DNA of 64,000 nt from Clostridiaceae bacterium (GCA_012729635.1 JAAYCT010000033.1:97784-161783); one strand, 5' to 3'; positions 27,842 through 36,698 are shown, counted from the first letter of the stretch. Made by a program: numbers and translations. The notes: generated by a model not told the origin, from the letters alone.

Positions 27842-27870
27842 TTTACAAGAAAAAGGTTCTGTGATAAAAT
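27842..27870 (+). promoter_or_regulatory. rpsO promoter
   Basis: TTTACA (27842-27847), 17-base spacer ending in TGA, TAAAAT (27865-27870). The 15 bases around the -10 recur exactly before rplS (59469-59497). Confidence 0.65.
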
Positions 27871-27951
27871 CCTCGGGTATTAACCTCTGCCACGGTTTTC
27901 GGAAGAGTCCGACCGACTACTGTGCATCAGGATGTAAAGGAGATATTGGAC

Positions 27952-28209
27952 ATGATCAACAAAGCGGAAATTATTAAAGAATACGGTCTGAAGGAAGGCG
28001 ATACCGGTTCCCCTGAGGTCCAGATTGCAATACTTACAGCTCGCATTAACCATTTGACAGAACACCTTAAGATTCATGCGAACGATCACCACTCGAGGCG
28101 CGGACTTTTGATGATGGTCGGTCAGAGAAGAGGACTTCTCGATTACCTGATGAAGATTGATGTTGAACGTTATCGTTCCATCATTTCTCGACTCGGTATA
28201 AGAAAGTAA
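27952..28209 (+). CDS. rpsO: 30S ribosomal protein S15
   Basis: 85 residues, close to the usual 88. Contains [17 protein letters not shown], then [20 protein letters not shown], the 16S rRNA helix 22 binding core. ATG 27952 follows AAAGGAG; an earlier in-frame GTG (27922) is inside the leader. The roughly 80-base leader may hold the S15 autoregulatory structure known in other bacteria, but I cannot identify it with confidence. pnp follows, as in most bacteria. Confidence 0.96.
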   Translation: MINKAEIIKEYGLKEGDTGSPEVQIAILTARINHLTEHLKIHANDHHSRRGLLMMVGQRRGLLDYLMKIDVERYRSIISRLGIRK

Positions 28210-28221
28210 GAACTTAATCGG

Positions 28222-28246
28222 GGCGGGCAGAGATGCCCGTCTTTTT
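28222..28246 (+). terminator. Terminator after rpsO
   Basis: CGGGCA (28224-28229), GAGA loop, TGCCCG (28234-28239), then a T run. It probably lets part of transcription continue to pnp or isolates pnp behind its own promoter. Confidence 0.75.
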
Positions 28247-28259
28247 AAGCATTTTGATC

Positions 28260-28399
28260 GGAATTGAGTTATAATTGACTTGATTCACGGCTAACCGCAA
28301 TTCGGGTTGTAGAGGGTAGGTTGATATTTTGAGCAAGAGTTCAAAGTATGAATCTACAAGCTACCGCCCGGTCGGTTCACTTTTCCGGGAGGTATTATC
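28260..28399 (+). promoter_or_regulatory. pnp promoter region and structured leader
   Basis: A TATAAT (28270-28275) lacks a good -35. The leader can form several stems: TTGTAG (28307-28312) with CTACAA (28354-28359), GGTAG (28315-28319) with CTACC (28361-28365), TTTGA with TCAAA (28328-28345), and CCCGG (28367-28371) with CCGGG (28385-28389). The last includes the first G of the GGGAGG ribosome site. The first two pairings cross, so they form a pseudoknot or are alternatives. Confidence 0.4.
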
Positions 28400-30721
28400 G
28401 TGGAAAGAAAATTTGAATTTGATTTAGCAGGCAGAAAAATGACGGTTGAAACCGGAAAGCTAGCGCAGTTTGCCAACGGCGCATGCTTAATCCGTTACGG
28501 AGAAACGGTTATTCTGTCTACAGCGACGGCTTCTTCGGTTCCGCGCGAAGGAATTGATTATTTCCCTCTTTCGGTTGACTACGAAGAGAAGCAATATGCA
28601 GCCGGTAAAATTCCCGGCGGTTTTATTAAGAGAGAAGGAAGACCCTCCGAAAAGGCGATTCTTGCGTCTCGAGTAATTGATCGTCCGATGCGTCCGCTTT
28701 TTCCGAAAGATCTTCGAAACGATGTGTCCGTTACCAATCTCGTTTTGTCGGTGGATCAGGATTGTTCGCCGGAAATTGTTGCGATGATCGGCTCTTCCAT
28801 TGCTGTCGCGATATCGGATATCCCTTGGAAAGGACCGATAGCCGGAGTGATTTTGGGACTTATCGACGACGATGTCGTTATCAATCCGACGGAAGAACAG
28901 CGCCTAAAGAGCAGGATGCATGTTACTTTGGCGGGTACGGAAAGTAAAATTTGTATGGTTGAGGCGGGAGCGAATGAAGTTCCGGACGAAACGATGCTTG
29001 CCGCAATTGAAATCGGTCATAAAGCGATTGTGGAAATCGTTCGTCACATCAATGAAATCGTAGCCGAAATCGGGAAAGAGAAATTCTCTTATGAATCCAT
29101 CTCGGTACCGGAAGAAATATTTGCAACAATTAAGGAATATGCTTGGGAAGATATGCAAAAAGCGGTTCTTTCGGACGACAAGAGTATTCGGGACGCACAG
29201 GTTGCGGAATTGACCGAAAAGGTTCGCGCTTATTTAAAGGAAACAAACGAGGAAAGTCTTATCCATTTGTCGGATGCAATTTATATGCTTGAAAAGAAGG
29301 TCGTTCGTCACTACTTGTTTAAAGAGCACGTTCGCGTTGACGGTCGTGATTTGGTTAGTATACGCCCGCTTTCCTGTGAAGTCGGTCTCTTACCCCGAGT
29401 GCACGGAACCGGTCTTTTTCAACGCGGACAGACTCAGGTATTGACCACGTGTACACTCGCTCCTTTATCAATGTCTCAGACACTCGACGGCCTGGACAGC
29501 GAAGACAGTAAGCGTTATATGCACCATTATAATTTCCCCGGATACTCCGTCGGCGAGGCAAAGCCTCCGAGATCGCCCGGACGTCGCGAAATCGGTCACG
29601 GTGCATTAGCAGAGAGATCCTTGATACCGGTTCTGCCGAATGAGGAGGAATTCCCTTACGCGATCCGAACCGTTTCCGAAATATTAATGTCCAACGGTTC
29701 CACATCTCAGGGATCCGTTTGTGCCAGCACTCTGGCGCTTATGGATGCCGGAGTCCCGATCAAACGTCCGGTTGCCGGTATCTCCGCAGGGCTGATTGTC
29801 AACGAGGAAGACGACAAGGATTTCTTGGTATTTATGGATATCCAAGGGATTGAGGATTTCTTCGGAGATATGGATTTTAAGGTGGCGGGAACGACGGAAG
29901 GAATCACATCTATTCAAGTGGACATCAAGGTAGACGGATTAGGTTTGGATATCATTCAAAAAGCATTTGAAATGACAAGAACAGGAAGACTACATATCAT
30001 CAATAACGTTCTTCTTCCGTGCATCGCCGAGCCCCGAAAGGAACTTTCGAAGTATGCTCCGAGAATCATCACAATTCAGATTCCCGTCGACAAAATTCGC
30101 GAGGTCATCGGATCCGGCGGAAAGGTGATTAATAAAATCATTGCGGATACCGGGGCCCAGATTGATATCGAAGACGATGGTCGAATATTCATTTCTACAC
30201 CGGATGAGGACAAGGCAGCAAGAGCATTGGCAATCATTAACGGAATCGTCAACGATCCGGAGCCCGGAGCCGAATACGATGGCGTTGTAACCCGACTCAT
30301 GACATTTGGTGCCTTCGTTGAATTCCTGCCGGGGAAAGAAGGTTTGGTCCATATCTCAAAAATGGCCTGGAATCGGGTTGAGAAGGTCGAAGATGTCGTC
30401 AAGGAAGGCGATGTTGTTAAAGTTAAAGTCCTGGAAATTGATAGTCAAGGACGAATCAACCTTTCCATGCGGGATTGTACGGAGAAGCCGGAAGGATATA
30501 CAGACGCTCCGGAGGCTCCTCGAAGAGACAGCGGAGACCGATTCAAACGGGAGCGCAGAGGACCTTCCGGGGAACGTAAAGGCGGATCCTTCGATCGCAA
30601 CTTCGACTCCAGAGATCGTCGATCGCAGAACCCGGACGGAGGCGGTCATTTCAGAAAGGATACTCCCCCGGACGACGGAAATGAAAGCCCGAGGCCCGGA
30701 TCGAGAAGCAGGGATTTTTAG
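28400..30721 (+). CDS. pnp: Polyribonucleotide nucleotidyltransferase (PNPase)
   Basis: Phosphorolytic 3'-5' exoribonuclease. 773 residues, longer than usual (about 700) because of a C-terminal tail. Two RNase PH domains: the first with ADGGACLIRYG-like FANGACLIRYGET, the second with the catalytic region GDMDFKVAGTTEGIT. A KH domain follows (REVIGSGGKVINKII), then an S1 domain (GAEYDGVVTRLMTFGAFVEF). The last 65 residues are Arg/Gly/Asp-rich, low complexity and probably RNA-binding. GTG 28400 follows GGGAGG by 7 bases. Confidence 0.96.
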   Translation: MERKFEFDLAGRKMTVETGKLAQFANGACLIRYGETVILSTATASSVPREGIDYFPLSVDYEEKQYAAGKIPGGFIKREGRPSEKAILASRVIDRPMRPLFPKDLRNDVSVTNLVLSVDQDCSPEIVAMIGSSIAVAISDIPWKGPIAGVILGLIDDDVVINPTEEQRLKSRMHVTLAGTESKICMVEAGANEVPDETMLAAIEIGHKAIVEIVRHINEIVAEIGKEKFSYESISVPEEIFATIKEYAWEDMQKAVLSDDKSIRDAQVAELTEKVRAYLKETNEESLIHLSDAIYMLEKKVVRHYLFKEHVRVDGRDLVSIRPLSCEVGLLPRVHGTGLFQRGQTQVLTTCTLAPLSMSQTLDGLDSEDSKRYMHHYNFPGYSVGEAKPPRSPGRREIGHGALAERSLIPVLPNEEEFPYAIRTVSEILMSNGSTSQGSVCASTLALMDAGVPIKRPVAGISAGLIVNEEDDKDFLVFMDIQGIEDFFGDMDFKVAGTTEGITSIQVDIKVDGLGLDIIQKAFEMTRTGRLHIINNVLLPCIAEPRKELSKYAPRIITIQIPVDKIREVIGSGGKVINKIIADTGAQIDIEDDGRIFISTPDEDKAARALAIINGIVNDPEPGAEYDGVVTRLMTFGAFVEFLPGKEGLVHISKMAWNRVEKVEDVVKEGDVVKVKVLEIDSQGRINLSMRDCTEKPEGYTDAPEAPRRDSGDRFKRERRGPSGERKGGSFDRNFDSRDRRSQNPDGGGHFRKDTPPDDGNESPRPGSRSRDF

Positions 30722-30725
30722 AGAC

Positions 30726-30755
30726 AAAAACCGCCGAGACACCTCGGCGGTTTTC
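30726..30755 (+). terminator. Terminator after pnp
   Basis: Twelve-base stem AAAACCGCCGAG (30727-30738) / CTCGGCGGTTTT (30743-30754) with ACAC loop. A and T tracts on both sides could also stop the facing tRNA-Pro transcript. Confidence 0.88.
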
Positions 30756-30762
30756 TTATATG

Positions 30763-30839
30763 TGGTCGGAGTGACCTGACTTGAACAGGCGACCTCTTGC
30801 ACCCCAAGCAAGCACTCTAGCCAACTGAGCTACACCCCG
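30763..30839 (-). tRNA. tRNA-Pro (anticodon GGG)
   Basis: On the - strand the acceptor CGGGGTG pairs with CACTCCG (one G-T). The anticodon stem CTTGC/GCAAG encloses TTGGGGT (anticodon GGG, reads CCC/CCT), and the T arm is GCCTG-TTCAAGT-CAGGT. Discriminator A and CCA are encoded. 77 bases. Confidence 0.94.
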
Positions 30840-30850
30840 ACGACTATACA

Positions 30851-30878
30851 ATTCTATCATACGATTGATTCATGTCAA
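30851..30878 (-). promoter_or_regulatory. tRNA-Pro promoter
   Basis: On the - strand: TTGACA (30878-30873), 16-base spacer, TAGAAT (30856-30851), 12 bases before the tRNA. Confidence 0.6.
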
Positions 30879-31015
30879 TTGATATCCGGACTCATGGTAC
30901 GGAAATATAAATCACGAAAAAGCGTGTTTTTTATCCTGTTGTCGATTGATTGTCTTCGTGTTATCATATTTTTTAGAGTATTATAACGATTGTTACGATA
31001 AGCGGAGGTGTATGT

Positions 31016-31702
31016 ATGTTTTGCTCTGGATGCGGAAAAGAAGTACCTGACGAATCAACGAAATGCCCGGAATGCGGCAAGGTTTTTGAGGCTGCGGATT
31101 CGGACAACAAGGAAACGGTCGCTTCCGAGAAGAATACAAGCAACTTGGAGATCGGAAAGTTTTTAATGGATTTCATTAAAAATCCGGCAGAAGCCGTATC
31201 CGCTAGAACCGAAGAGAATTACTGGATATGGGGATTGATCTCTCTGGGCGCATTTGCTCTGGTTTATTTCTTCCGGTTTGCTTTTGATTCCGAAGTAGAC
31301 GATTTCGGCGTTTCATTTGCGTTGTTTTTTACGGTCATTTGTGCTCTTGCGGCACTTATAATTTCTCTTTACTATATGCAGAATGCTTTCAAGATTCAGA
31401 AGAAGTCTTTCAAGGCAGTGTTAGCGGCTGTCGGTCTTTCAATGATACCGATGGTGCCATTAATCATTATTTCCAGCTTGTTTGATTATATTATCCTGGG
31501 CGACAACTCGATCATGAACGTGTTTTTAAATCCTATGTTGGGACTTGGCTACATTTTATCCGCTCTTATTCTCGTTTCATTCTTCTCGGAAGGCGACGAT
31601 CATACTTCGGTAAAAGGACTTCGTCTTGTCATGACGGGGTATTTGATTTTTACTTTTGTGTTTTCCTTATTCGGAGCGCTGATCTGGTATCAAGCTCTCT
31701 GA
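31016..31702 (+). CDS. Zinc-ribbon membrane protein
   Basis: 228 residues. The N-terminal zinc ribbon MFCSGCGKEVPDESTKCPECGK has the CxxC-x11-CxxC pattern. A polar linker (residues 25-65) precedes five hydrophobic helices in a Yip1-like arrangement. Such proteins are common and poorly understood in Clostridia. ATG 31016 follows GCGGAGGTG. It stands alone, with tRNA-Pro upstream and a terminator downstream, so it is probably monocistronic. Confidence 0.8.
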   Translation: MFCSGCGKEVPDESTKCPECGKVFEAADSDNKETVASEKNTSNLEIGKFLMDFIKNPAEAVSARTEENYWIWGLISLGAFALVYFFRFAFDSEVDDFGVSFALFFTVICALAALIISLYYMQNAFKIQKKSFKAVLAAVGLSMIPMVPLIIISSLFDYIILGDNSIMNVFLNPMLGLGYILSALILVSFFSEGDDHTSVKGLRLVMTGYLIFTFVFSLFGALIWYQAL

Positions 31703-31720
31703 CCGACATTTCCGCCTCGG

Positions 31721-31748
31721 AAAGGCTCCCGTTTAAGGGAGCCTTTTT
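31721..31748 (+). terminator. Terminator after the zinc-ribbon protein gene
   Basis: AAAGGCTCCC (31721-31730) pairs with GGGAGCCTTT (31737-31746), followed by more T. Confidence 0.88.
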
Positions 31749-31855
31749 CTTTTACCATCATTCTTACGGCTTGCCGATGTTGCGGATAAAATTCGAAAAG
31801 AGTAAGATATCATTAACAATTCATTATGCTTTCCCATGCGACGGAGAATCGACTT

Positions 31856-32596
31856 ATGAAGGAACGCCGGCATGTATTGATAACGGGAGCCTCACGGGGA
31901 ATCGGAGCGGAAACGGCGCGTTTGTTTGCCTCTCGCGGGTATGCGGTTACTGTTTTATATCGTAAAAATTCCTATTTGGCGGATCGTGTGGTATCCGAGA
32001 TCCGGGGAATGGGACAGGAGGCTGTTTCTTTTCGCGCGGATATGAGGGATTACTCAGCGGTCAAAAGCGTTACCGCTCAGGCTATGCTTGAATTCGGAGC
32101 CGTCGATGTTTTGGTAAGCAATGCGGGTATATCCAATTTTTCCGTATTTCAGGATGTTACTCCGGAAGCTTTTCAAGAAATGATTGATACTCATATCATG
32201 GGATTATTTAATATCACGCACGCTGTATTGCCCGGGATGATTTCGCGGAAAACCGGCAGTATTGTTACGGTATCTTCCGTTTGGGGGATTACCGGTGCAT
32301 CATGTGAAGTTGCTTATTCAACGGCCAAGGCAGGAGTAATCGGATTTTCCAAAGCTTTGGCCAAAGAGGTCGGTCCTTCCGGGGTTCGAGTGAATTGTGT
32401 CGCTCCCGGACTGATCGATACGGATATGAATGCTAAGCTCAGCGTGAAGGAAATTCAATCCATTTGTGATGAAACGCCATTGGGTCGTATCGGATGTGCT
32501 TCGGAGGTTGCGGAGGCCATCTATTTTCTCGCTTCCGACCGTTCGGAATTCATTACCGGACAGGTAATCAGCCCGAACGGCGGATTGCTTATCTAG
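31856..32596 (+). CDS. SDR family oxidoreductase (FabG-like)
   Basis: 246 residues, a classical short-chain dehydrogenase. NAD(P)-binding TGASRGIG, then NAG in VLVSNAGISN. The catalytic Ser-Tyr-Lys lies in SSVWGITGASCEVAYSTAKAG. Closest in feel to 3-oxoacyl-ACP reductase FabG, but there is no fatty-acid gene next to it and acpP is 18 kb away, so the substrate is open. Start ATG 31856 follows GGAG by 9 bases; ATG 31826 is an in-frame alternative with no ribosome site. Confidence 0.85.
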   Translation: MKERRHVLITGASRGIGAETARLFASRGYAVTVLYRKNSYLADRVVSEIRGMGQEAVSFRADMRDYSAVKSVTAQAMLEFGAVDVLVSNAGISNFSVFQDVTPEAFQEMIDTHIMGLFNITHAVLPGMISRKTGSIVTVSSVWGITGASCEVAYSTAKAGVIGFSKALAKEVGPSGVRVNCVAPGLIDTDMNAKLSVKEIQSICDETPLGRIGCASEVAEAIYFLASDRSEFITGQVISPNGGLLI

Positions 32597-32622
32597 TTCT
32601 CTAAACAGGAAAGGAGAGCGAT

Positions 32623-33108
32623 ATGAAATCTTTGGAATATGCACTTCAAACGGAAAACGAAGGTATCGAGTTCTATCTGTCCAAAGCGGAGGCGAATAAG
32701 GAGAATTCGTTACACAAATTGTTTATTATGATTGCCAAAGATGAGCTCAGGCACGCCGGAATTATTCGAAAATTAATGCAGGGCATCCTGGAGGATTTAC
32801 CGGAAAATGAGACATTGGCGTCTTTTACGAGTATCTTCCGGGATGCAGAGGAGGTAATGAGTGATGTTTATTCTTCTTCGGAACAACTGAACGTATATCG
32901 TTTGGCAAGAGAAATCGAAAAGAAAGGAATGGACGTCTATCATCAGATGCTTGCTGATAGTCATAATCCAAAAGAAAAGGAAATTTATCAATACCTTTTG
33001 GACCAGGAAAGAGAACACTATTCTCTTTTTGACGAGTTAGTGACTCGTGTTTCCCGGCCCGAAGAATGGGTAGAGTCAGCGGAGTTCGGTCCGCGCGAAG
33101 AGTATTAG
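32623..33108 (+). CDS. Ferritin-like (rubrerythrin-type) diiron protein
   Basis: 161 residues predicted as a four-helix bundle. Metal-ligand Glu and ExxH motifs: [35 protein letters not shown] and [13 protein letters not shown]. It lacks the C-terminal rubredoxin domain of true rubrerythrin, so it resembles the stand-alone ferritin-like erythrin group, usually linked to peroxide or iron handling in anaerobes. ATG 32623 follows AAAGGAGAG. The cellulase gene starts 1 base after its stop. Confidence 0.83.
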   Translation: MKSLEYALQTENEGIEFYLSKAEANKENSLHKLFIMIAKDELRHAGIIRKLMQGILEDLPENETLASFTSIFRDAEEVMSDVYSSSEQLNVYRLAREIEKKGMDVYHQMLADSHNPKEKEIYQYLLDQEREHYSLFDELVTRVSRPEEWVESAEFGPREEY

Positions 33109-33109
33109 A

Positions 33110-35116
33110 ATGTTCATTAACAAACCGGATAACCTAATCCGTCAATTGAAGCGATCCACCGCAGTTATTCTTGTCCCATTTGTTATTATCGGGGTGTGCT
33201 TGTTTCCGGTATCCGCCGAATCGATTTTGAACGCGTCACTTACTAAGGTCAATGCCTGGCAAGAAGGAAGCATTTACCGGACTCAATATTCTCTTTCGAT
33301 TGTCAATGACGGTTCCGATTCGGTTTTGGGATGGACGGTAAAATTATCGGTACCGGAAGGCTCCTATATGAATTCATCGGACGGATGGAACGGCTCTTAT
33401 TCGATTCGGGACGAAATTCTTACCATTATACCCCTTAGCTATAATCAAGAGATACAGCCTGGCCACACGGTTTCCGATATCGGTTTTATCATTTCCTGTA
33501 AGAAAAAATCAGAAGTAACGGTCATCAGCGTTTCGTCCGGCTCGGAAATCCCTTCTCCCACGGGGATCGGGCCAACTCAATCCGCCTCGAACACCGATCC
33601 GACCTCGACGGGACCGGACGACCCGGAACGGCCCGATACCGTCCAAGGCGACGATTATCTGACGACAAACGGAAACCGGATCGTCGACCGGAACGGTTCC
33701 GTGGTTTGGCTTACCGGTATCAATTGGTTCGGATATAACACCGGCACGAATATTTTCGACGGGGTATGGACCTGTAACATGGAAGATGCGCTGGAGTCGA
33801 TCGCGGATCACGGATTCAATCTCTTGCGTATTCCGATTTCTTCCGAATTGGTATTAGAGTGGGAGAAGGGCATCTATCCGGAAGCCAACTACAACCGGGC
33901 GACGAATTCAGAACTCACATCGATGAACAGCCTGGAGATTTTCGATTACGCGATCCATATTTGTGCCGAGAACGGACTCAAAGTCATGTTCGATATTCAC
34001 AGTGCGGAAACCGACGCGATGGGGCATATGACGAACCTGTGGTATACCGATCGGATCTCTGTCGAACAGTACTACGCTTCGATCGAATTTCTGGCAGACC
34101 GATATAAAGACGACGACACTTTGATCGCATTCGACCTCAAAAACGAGCCGCACGGCAAGCCGCACGAGGTCGGGGCGATCTGGAATGACTCGGAGGACCC
34201 GAGCAACTGGAAGCACGTCGCCGAAACGGCCGGAAACCTTATCCTGGACATTAATCCGCACCTCCTGATCCTGATCGAAGGGATCGAGATCTATCCGAAG
34301 GATTTATCGAAAAACGCGGGCTACGCATCCGAGGATTCCGCCGATTATCACTTTTGCTGGTGGGGCGGAAATCTCCGGGGCGTACGCGATTATCCGATCG
34401 ATTTCGGGTCGCCGGAGCGAAACGCACAAATCGTCTACTCGCCGCACGATTACGGCCCGGATGTATATCAACAACCGTGGTTTTCGGGCGAATTCACCTA
34501 TGAGTCGCTTCAGGTGGATTGTTGGAGCGACAATTGGCTCTACATCCATCGAGAGGGGATCGCGCCGCTCTTGATCGGGGAGTGGGGAGGGTTTATGCGT
34601 GAGCCGAATCTTTCGTGGATGACCTTCCTGCGCCAATTAATCGCAGAGGAAGCGATCCATCATACTTTTTGGTGCTATAACGCGAATTCCGGGGATACAG
34701 GCGGGTTAGTCGAGCATGACTTTATCACTTGGGATGAGGAGAAGTACGAGTTTGTAAAAGAGGTCCTCTGGCAGGAGGACGGACATTTCGTCGGACTGGA
34801 TCACGTGGTCCCTTTGGGAAAAGCGGGAAACGGTATAGCACTTTCGGAGGCGACCGGGATGGAAGTTTTGCCTGCGTCAGAGCCGGAAGTAACGCAGTCA
34901 ATAACAGAAACTACCGCTTCAGACTCTTCCGTCGGTGAACCCATCGACCCCGTTGCAACGGACGCAAAAGAAGACGCAACGATTGATTCCGTTAATGATC
35001 AGGAACGCAATGCCGTTAAAGATCATAACCGATTGATTACCGTGATTATCATCATTTCGATTGTCTCAGTCGCCGTCATAGGGGTTACCATTTACAAACG
35101 TCTGAAAAAGCGTTGA
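33110..35116 (+). CDS. Membrane-anchored GH5 cellulase with CBM2-like domain
   Basis: 668 residues. Signal peptide about 1-37 (ending VSAES). Residues about 40-150 look like a cellulose-binding CBM2 module ([25 protein letters not shown] and [12 protein letters not shown]). A Thr/Pro/Ser linker follows, then a glycoside hydrolase family 5 domain (about 185-575) with general acid Glu in FDLKNEPHG and nucleophile Glu in [10 protein letters not shown] second polar linker ends in a transmembrane helix and basic tail ([23 protein letters not shown] region), so the enzyme is tethered to the cell. By eye the GH5 part is richer in G+C and in C-ending codons than the rest of the gene and the neighbours. 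Expected to cleave beta-1,4-glucans. The ribosome site is weak. Confidence 0.88.
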   Translation: MFINKPDNLIRQLKRSTAVILVPFVIIGVCLFPVSAESILNASLTKVNAWQEGSIYRTQYSLSIVNDGSDSVLGWTVKLSVPEGSYMNSSDGWNGSYSIRDEILTIIPLSYNQEIQPGHTVSDIGFIISCKKKSEVTVISVSSGSEIPSPTGIGPTQSASNTDPTSTGPDDPERPDTVQGDDYLTTNGNRIVDRNGSVVWLTGINWFGYNTGTNIFDGVWTCNMEDALESIADHGFNLLRIPISSELVLEWEKGIYPEANYNRATNSELTSMNSLEIFDYAIHICAENGLKVMFDIHSAETDAMGHMTNLWYTDRISVEQYYASIEFLADRYKDDDTLIAFDLKNEPHGKPHEVGAIWNDSEDPSNWKHVAETAGNLILDINPHLLILIEGIEIYPKDLSKNAGYASEDSADYHFCWWGGNLRGVRDYPIDFGSPERNAQIVYSPHDYGPDVYQQPWFSGEFTYESLQVDCWSDNWLYIHREGIAPLLIGEWGGFMREPNLSWMTFLRQLIAEEAIHHTFWCYNANSGDTGGLVEHDFITWDEEKYEFVKEVLWQEDGHFVGLDHVVPLGKAGNGIALSEATGMEVLPASEPEVTQSITETTASDSSVGEPIDPVATDAKEDATIDSVNDQERNAVKDHNRLITVIIIISIVSVAVIGVTIYKRLKKR

Positions 35117-35143
35117 TGTTCGTAGTATTAACGGGACTTTGCT

Positions 35144-35188
35144 TGGCAGGGGAGACGCGATTCGAACACGCAACCAGCGGTTTTGGAG
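35144..35188 (-). repeat. attL: 45-bp duplicate of the tRNA-Trp 3' part
   Basis: Identical base for base to 37649-37693, the anticodon-loop-to-CCA part of the tRNA-Trp gene. The tRNA 5' half is absent here, so this is the displaced end left by integration. Outside it, GGGACTTT (35133-35140) echoes the right-hand tRNA terminator arm, extending the homology with one gap. Confidence 0.9.
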
Positions 35189-35558
35189 TTCATTTATATG
35201 GGTTTGATTCGTTTCCGGGAAATCCGGAAAGCTTCGATCTGATTGGGGTTACAGCGATTTTAAGTTTAAGCTGATTGTGTCTAATCTGACCTGTTTTGAT
35301 ATGTTTTCATAAAAAGTGTGGACAGATTGTGGACAGGTTGCGCTTATAGAGAGTAGTAAAAAATTTGTAATTCGGGTGTAATCGGGATGCGCCGGGGCAG
35401 AGATTAACGATTTTTTTATGTTCAATTGTCAGACCTAATTGCAAATTTAGGAGTGCAGTTATCGGAACATGACTTGAAAAGTGTTCGATGTTATTGAATG
35501 AGAATGACAACTCCGCAAGTATTAATACAAAACTATATATCAAATGTATAAATAATTC
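35189..35558. other. Non-coding left part of the tRNA-Trp island
   Basis: About 370 bases with no convincing gene. It holds a tandem direct repeat TGTGGACAGAT/TGTGGACAGGT (35317-35338) and a run of stop codons in all frames. A 78-codon - strand frame (35307-35543) resembles no protein I know. By position it could be the scar of a lost integrase and attP arm. Confidence 0.4.
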
Positions 35559-35586
35559 TTGACAGGGGGGGGTATGATATTAATAT
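35559..35586 (+). promoter_or_regulatory. ABC exporter promoter with poly-G spacer
   Basis: Consensus TTGACA (35559-35564), then eight G (35565-35572), TATGATAT, and TAATAT (35581-35586). The spacer is 16 bases, so gain of one G would make the optimal 17. The palindrome ATTAATATTAAT (35579-35590) overlaps the -10. Confidence 0.65.
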
Positions 35587-35715
35587 TAATAAGCTTAGTA
35601 AATTGTCTGCAACATGCTTAACGTCCCCAACATTTTTGGTTTCGTCAGAATACATAATGATTATTGGCTTTAGCGAAACAATAAAAGAATATTATCAATA
35701 TTTTGAGGCAACACA

Positions 35716-36603
35716 ATGACTAAACTTGTCGCTAATAACGTGTCTAAAAAATTCAAGTCGCATCAGGTTCTTCAGGGATTATCCTTTAATTGCGAAGACG
35801 AGATTTTATTTATAGCGGGAAAAAACGGCGCGGGAAAGACGACCTTTATTCGATTGGCACTAGGAATGGAACGACTGGATAAAGGAGAAATTCATTATGA
35901 AGGTGATAAAGAATTATCAACAAGTGAGTTGAGAAAAGGTTGTGTCTTCGATACTCCTTGTCTATTTATGGAAATGAGCGGACAAGAAAATATCAACATA
36001 TTTTGTACTGGAGACTTACAGGATCACACGCATATCAATCAAATTCTTGATCGTCTCAATATTGATCATAGGTTTCTCATGCAAAAAGCAAAAACATACT
36101 CGTTTGGTCAGCAACATCGATTAAATGTTGCTATCGCGCTTATAAGGAAGCCCCAAGTTTTATTTTTAGATGAACCGACAGTAGGACTTGATCCTGTATC
36201 ATGGGAGCTAGTTAAAGAAAGTATAATACTCAATCAACAACAACAGAAAGGGTGCGTCATAATAACCGGACAAGACTTTTCTGAAATGGAGAAAATGGCA
36301 AATAAGGTTTTGATTCTAGACGAAGGCCAAAATAAATATCTTGGAACACCGGAGGAATTAATTAGAAGATTTCCCAAACGAATACTGCTCAAGACAAAAT
36401 CTGCCTCATTGCCCGAAGATATTAAAAAACATATTGTACAGGTTGATGCAGACGAAAACGAAAATTTCAGTTATCTCTTCTCAGCCGGAGAACAAACAGA
36501 TGATGTTTTCATTCGTATAAAAAACAGCGCAATAGAAATTACGCATTTGTCAATAATTGAAACTAATTTGAAAGAAGCTTTTATGAAAACAATTAATTTA
36601 TAA
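35716..36603 (+). CDS. ABC transporter ATP-binding protein (BcrA-like exporter type)
   Basis: 295 residues. Walker A GKNGAGKTT, signature YSFGQQHRL (the variant form seen in bacitracin/lantibiotic-type exporters), Walker B VLFLDEPTVGLDP. The switch histidine of the H-loop is replaced by Gln (ITGQDFSEME, residue about 186), which usually lowers or alters ATPase cycling. A C-terminal extension of about 90 residues follows the core. ATG 35716 follows TGAGG. It pairs with the permease gene downstream; together they probably export a peptide or toxin, or give immunity to one. AT-rich codon use marks it as acquired. Confidence 0.85.
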   Translation: MTKLVANNVSKKFKSHQVLQGLSFNCEDEILFIAGKNGAGKTTFIRLALGMERLDKGEIHYEGDKELSTSELRKGCVFDTPCLFMEMSGQENINIFCTGDLQDHTHINQILDRLNIDHRFLMQKAKTYSFGQQHRLNVAIALIRKPQVLFLDEPTVGLDPVSWELVKESIILNQQQQKGCVIITGQDFSEMEKMANKVLILDEGQNKYLGTPEELIRRFPKRILLKTKSASLPEDIKKHIVQVDADENENFSYLFSAGEQTDDVFIRIKNSAIEITHLSIIETNLKEAFMKTINL

Positions 36604-36632
36604 CATGAAATGCTTGTTGAGTGTCTGTAAAT

Positions 36633-36698
36633 ATGAATATTTTGAGAAAGGAGATTAACCAACTAATATTGGTTAGTTGCTGTGTGGTCCATAAGTGA
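36633..36698 (+). CDS. 21-residue leader ORF before the ABC permease
   Basis: ATG 36633 encodes MNILRKEINQLILVSCCVVHK; its TGA (36696-36698) overlaps the permease GTG (36695-36697) as GTGA. Its MNILRKEINQ start resembles the N-terminus of ABC-2 permeases, so it may be a truncated permease remnant now serving as a coupling peptide. It has no strong ribosome site of its own; AAAGGAG (36647-36653) and an inverted repeat lie inside it. Confidence 0.4.
   Translation: MNILRKEINQLILVSCCVVHK
36656..36675 (+). promoter_or_regulatory. Hairpin within the permease leader
   Basis: TAACCAA (36656-36662), loop CTAATA, TTGGTTA (36669-36675): a perfect inverted repeat 20 bases before the permease GTG, just after AAAGGAG. 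It could bring that ribosome site closer or block it. Confidence 0.45.

Noticed and set aside
35144..35188. A second tRNA-Trp gene
   Set aside because: Only the 3' part from the anticodon loop is present; no acceptor 5' strand, D arm or promoter. It is an attachment-site duplicate.
35307..35543. 78-codon - strand frame as an integrase remnant
   Set aside because: No tyrosine-recombinase R-H-R-Y signature is visible, and the frame reads as low-conservation sequence.
36121..36150. Non-canonical ABC signature (SFGQQ) as a defect
   Set aside because: BcrA-type exporters commonly have SxG-type variants at this position, so it is not by itself unusual; only the H-loop change is kept as a finding.
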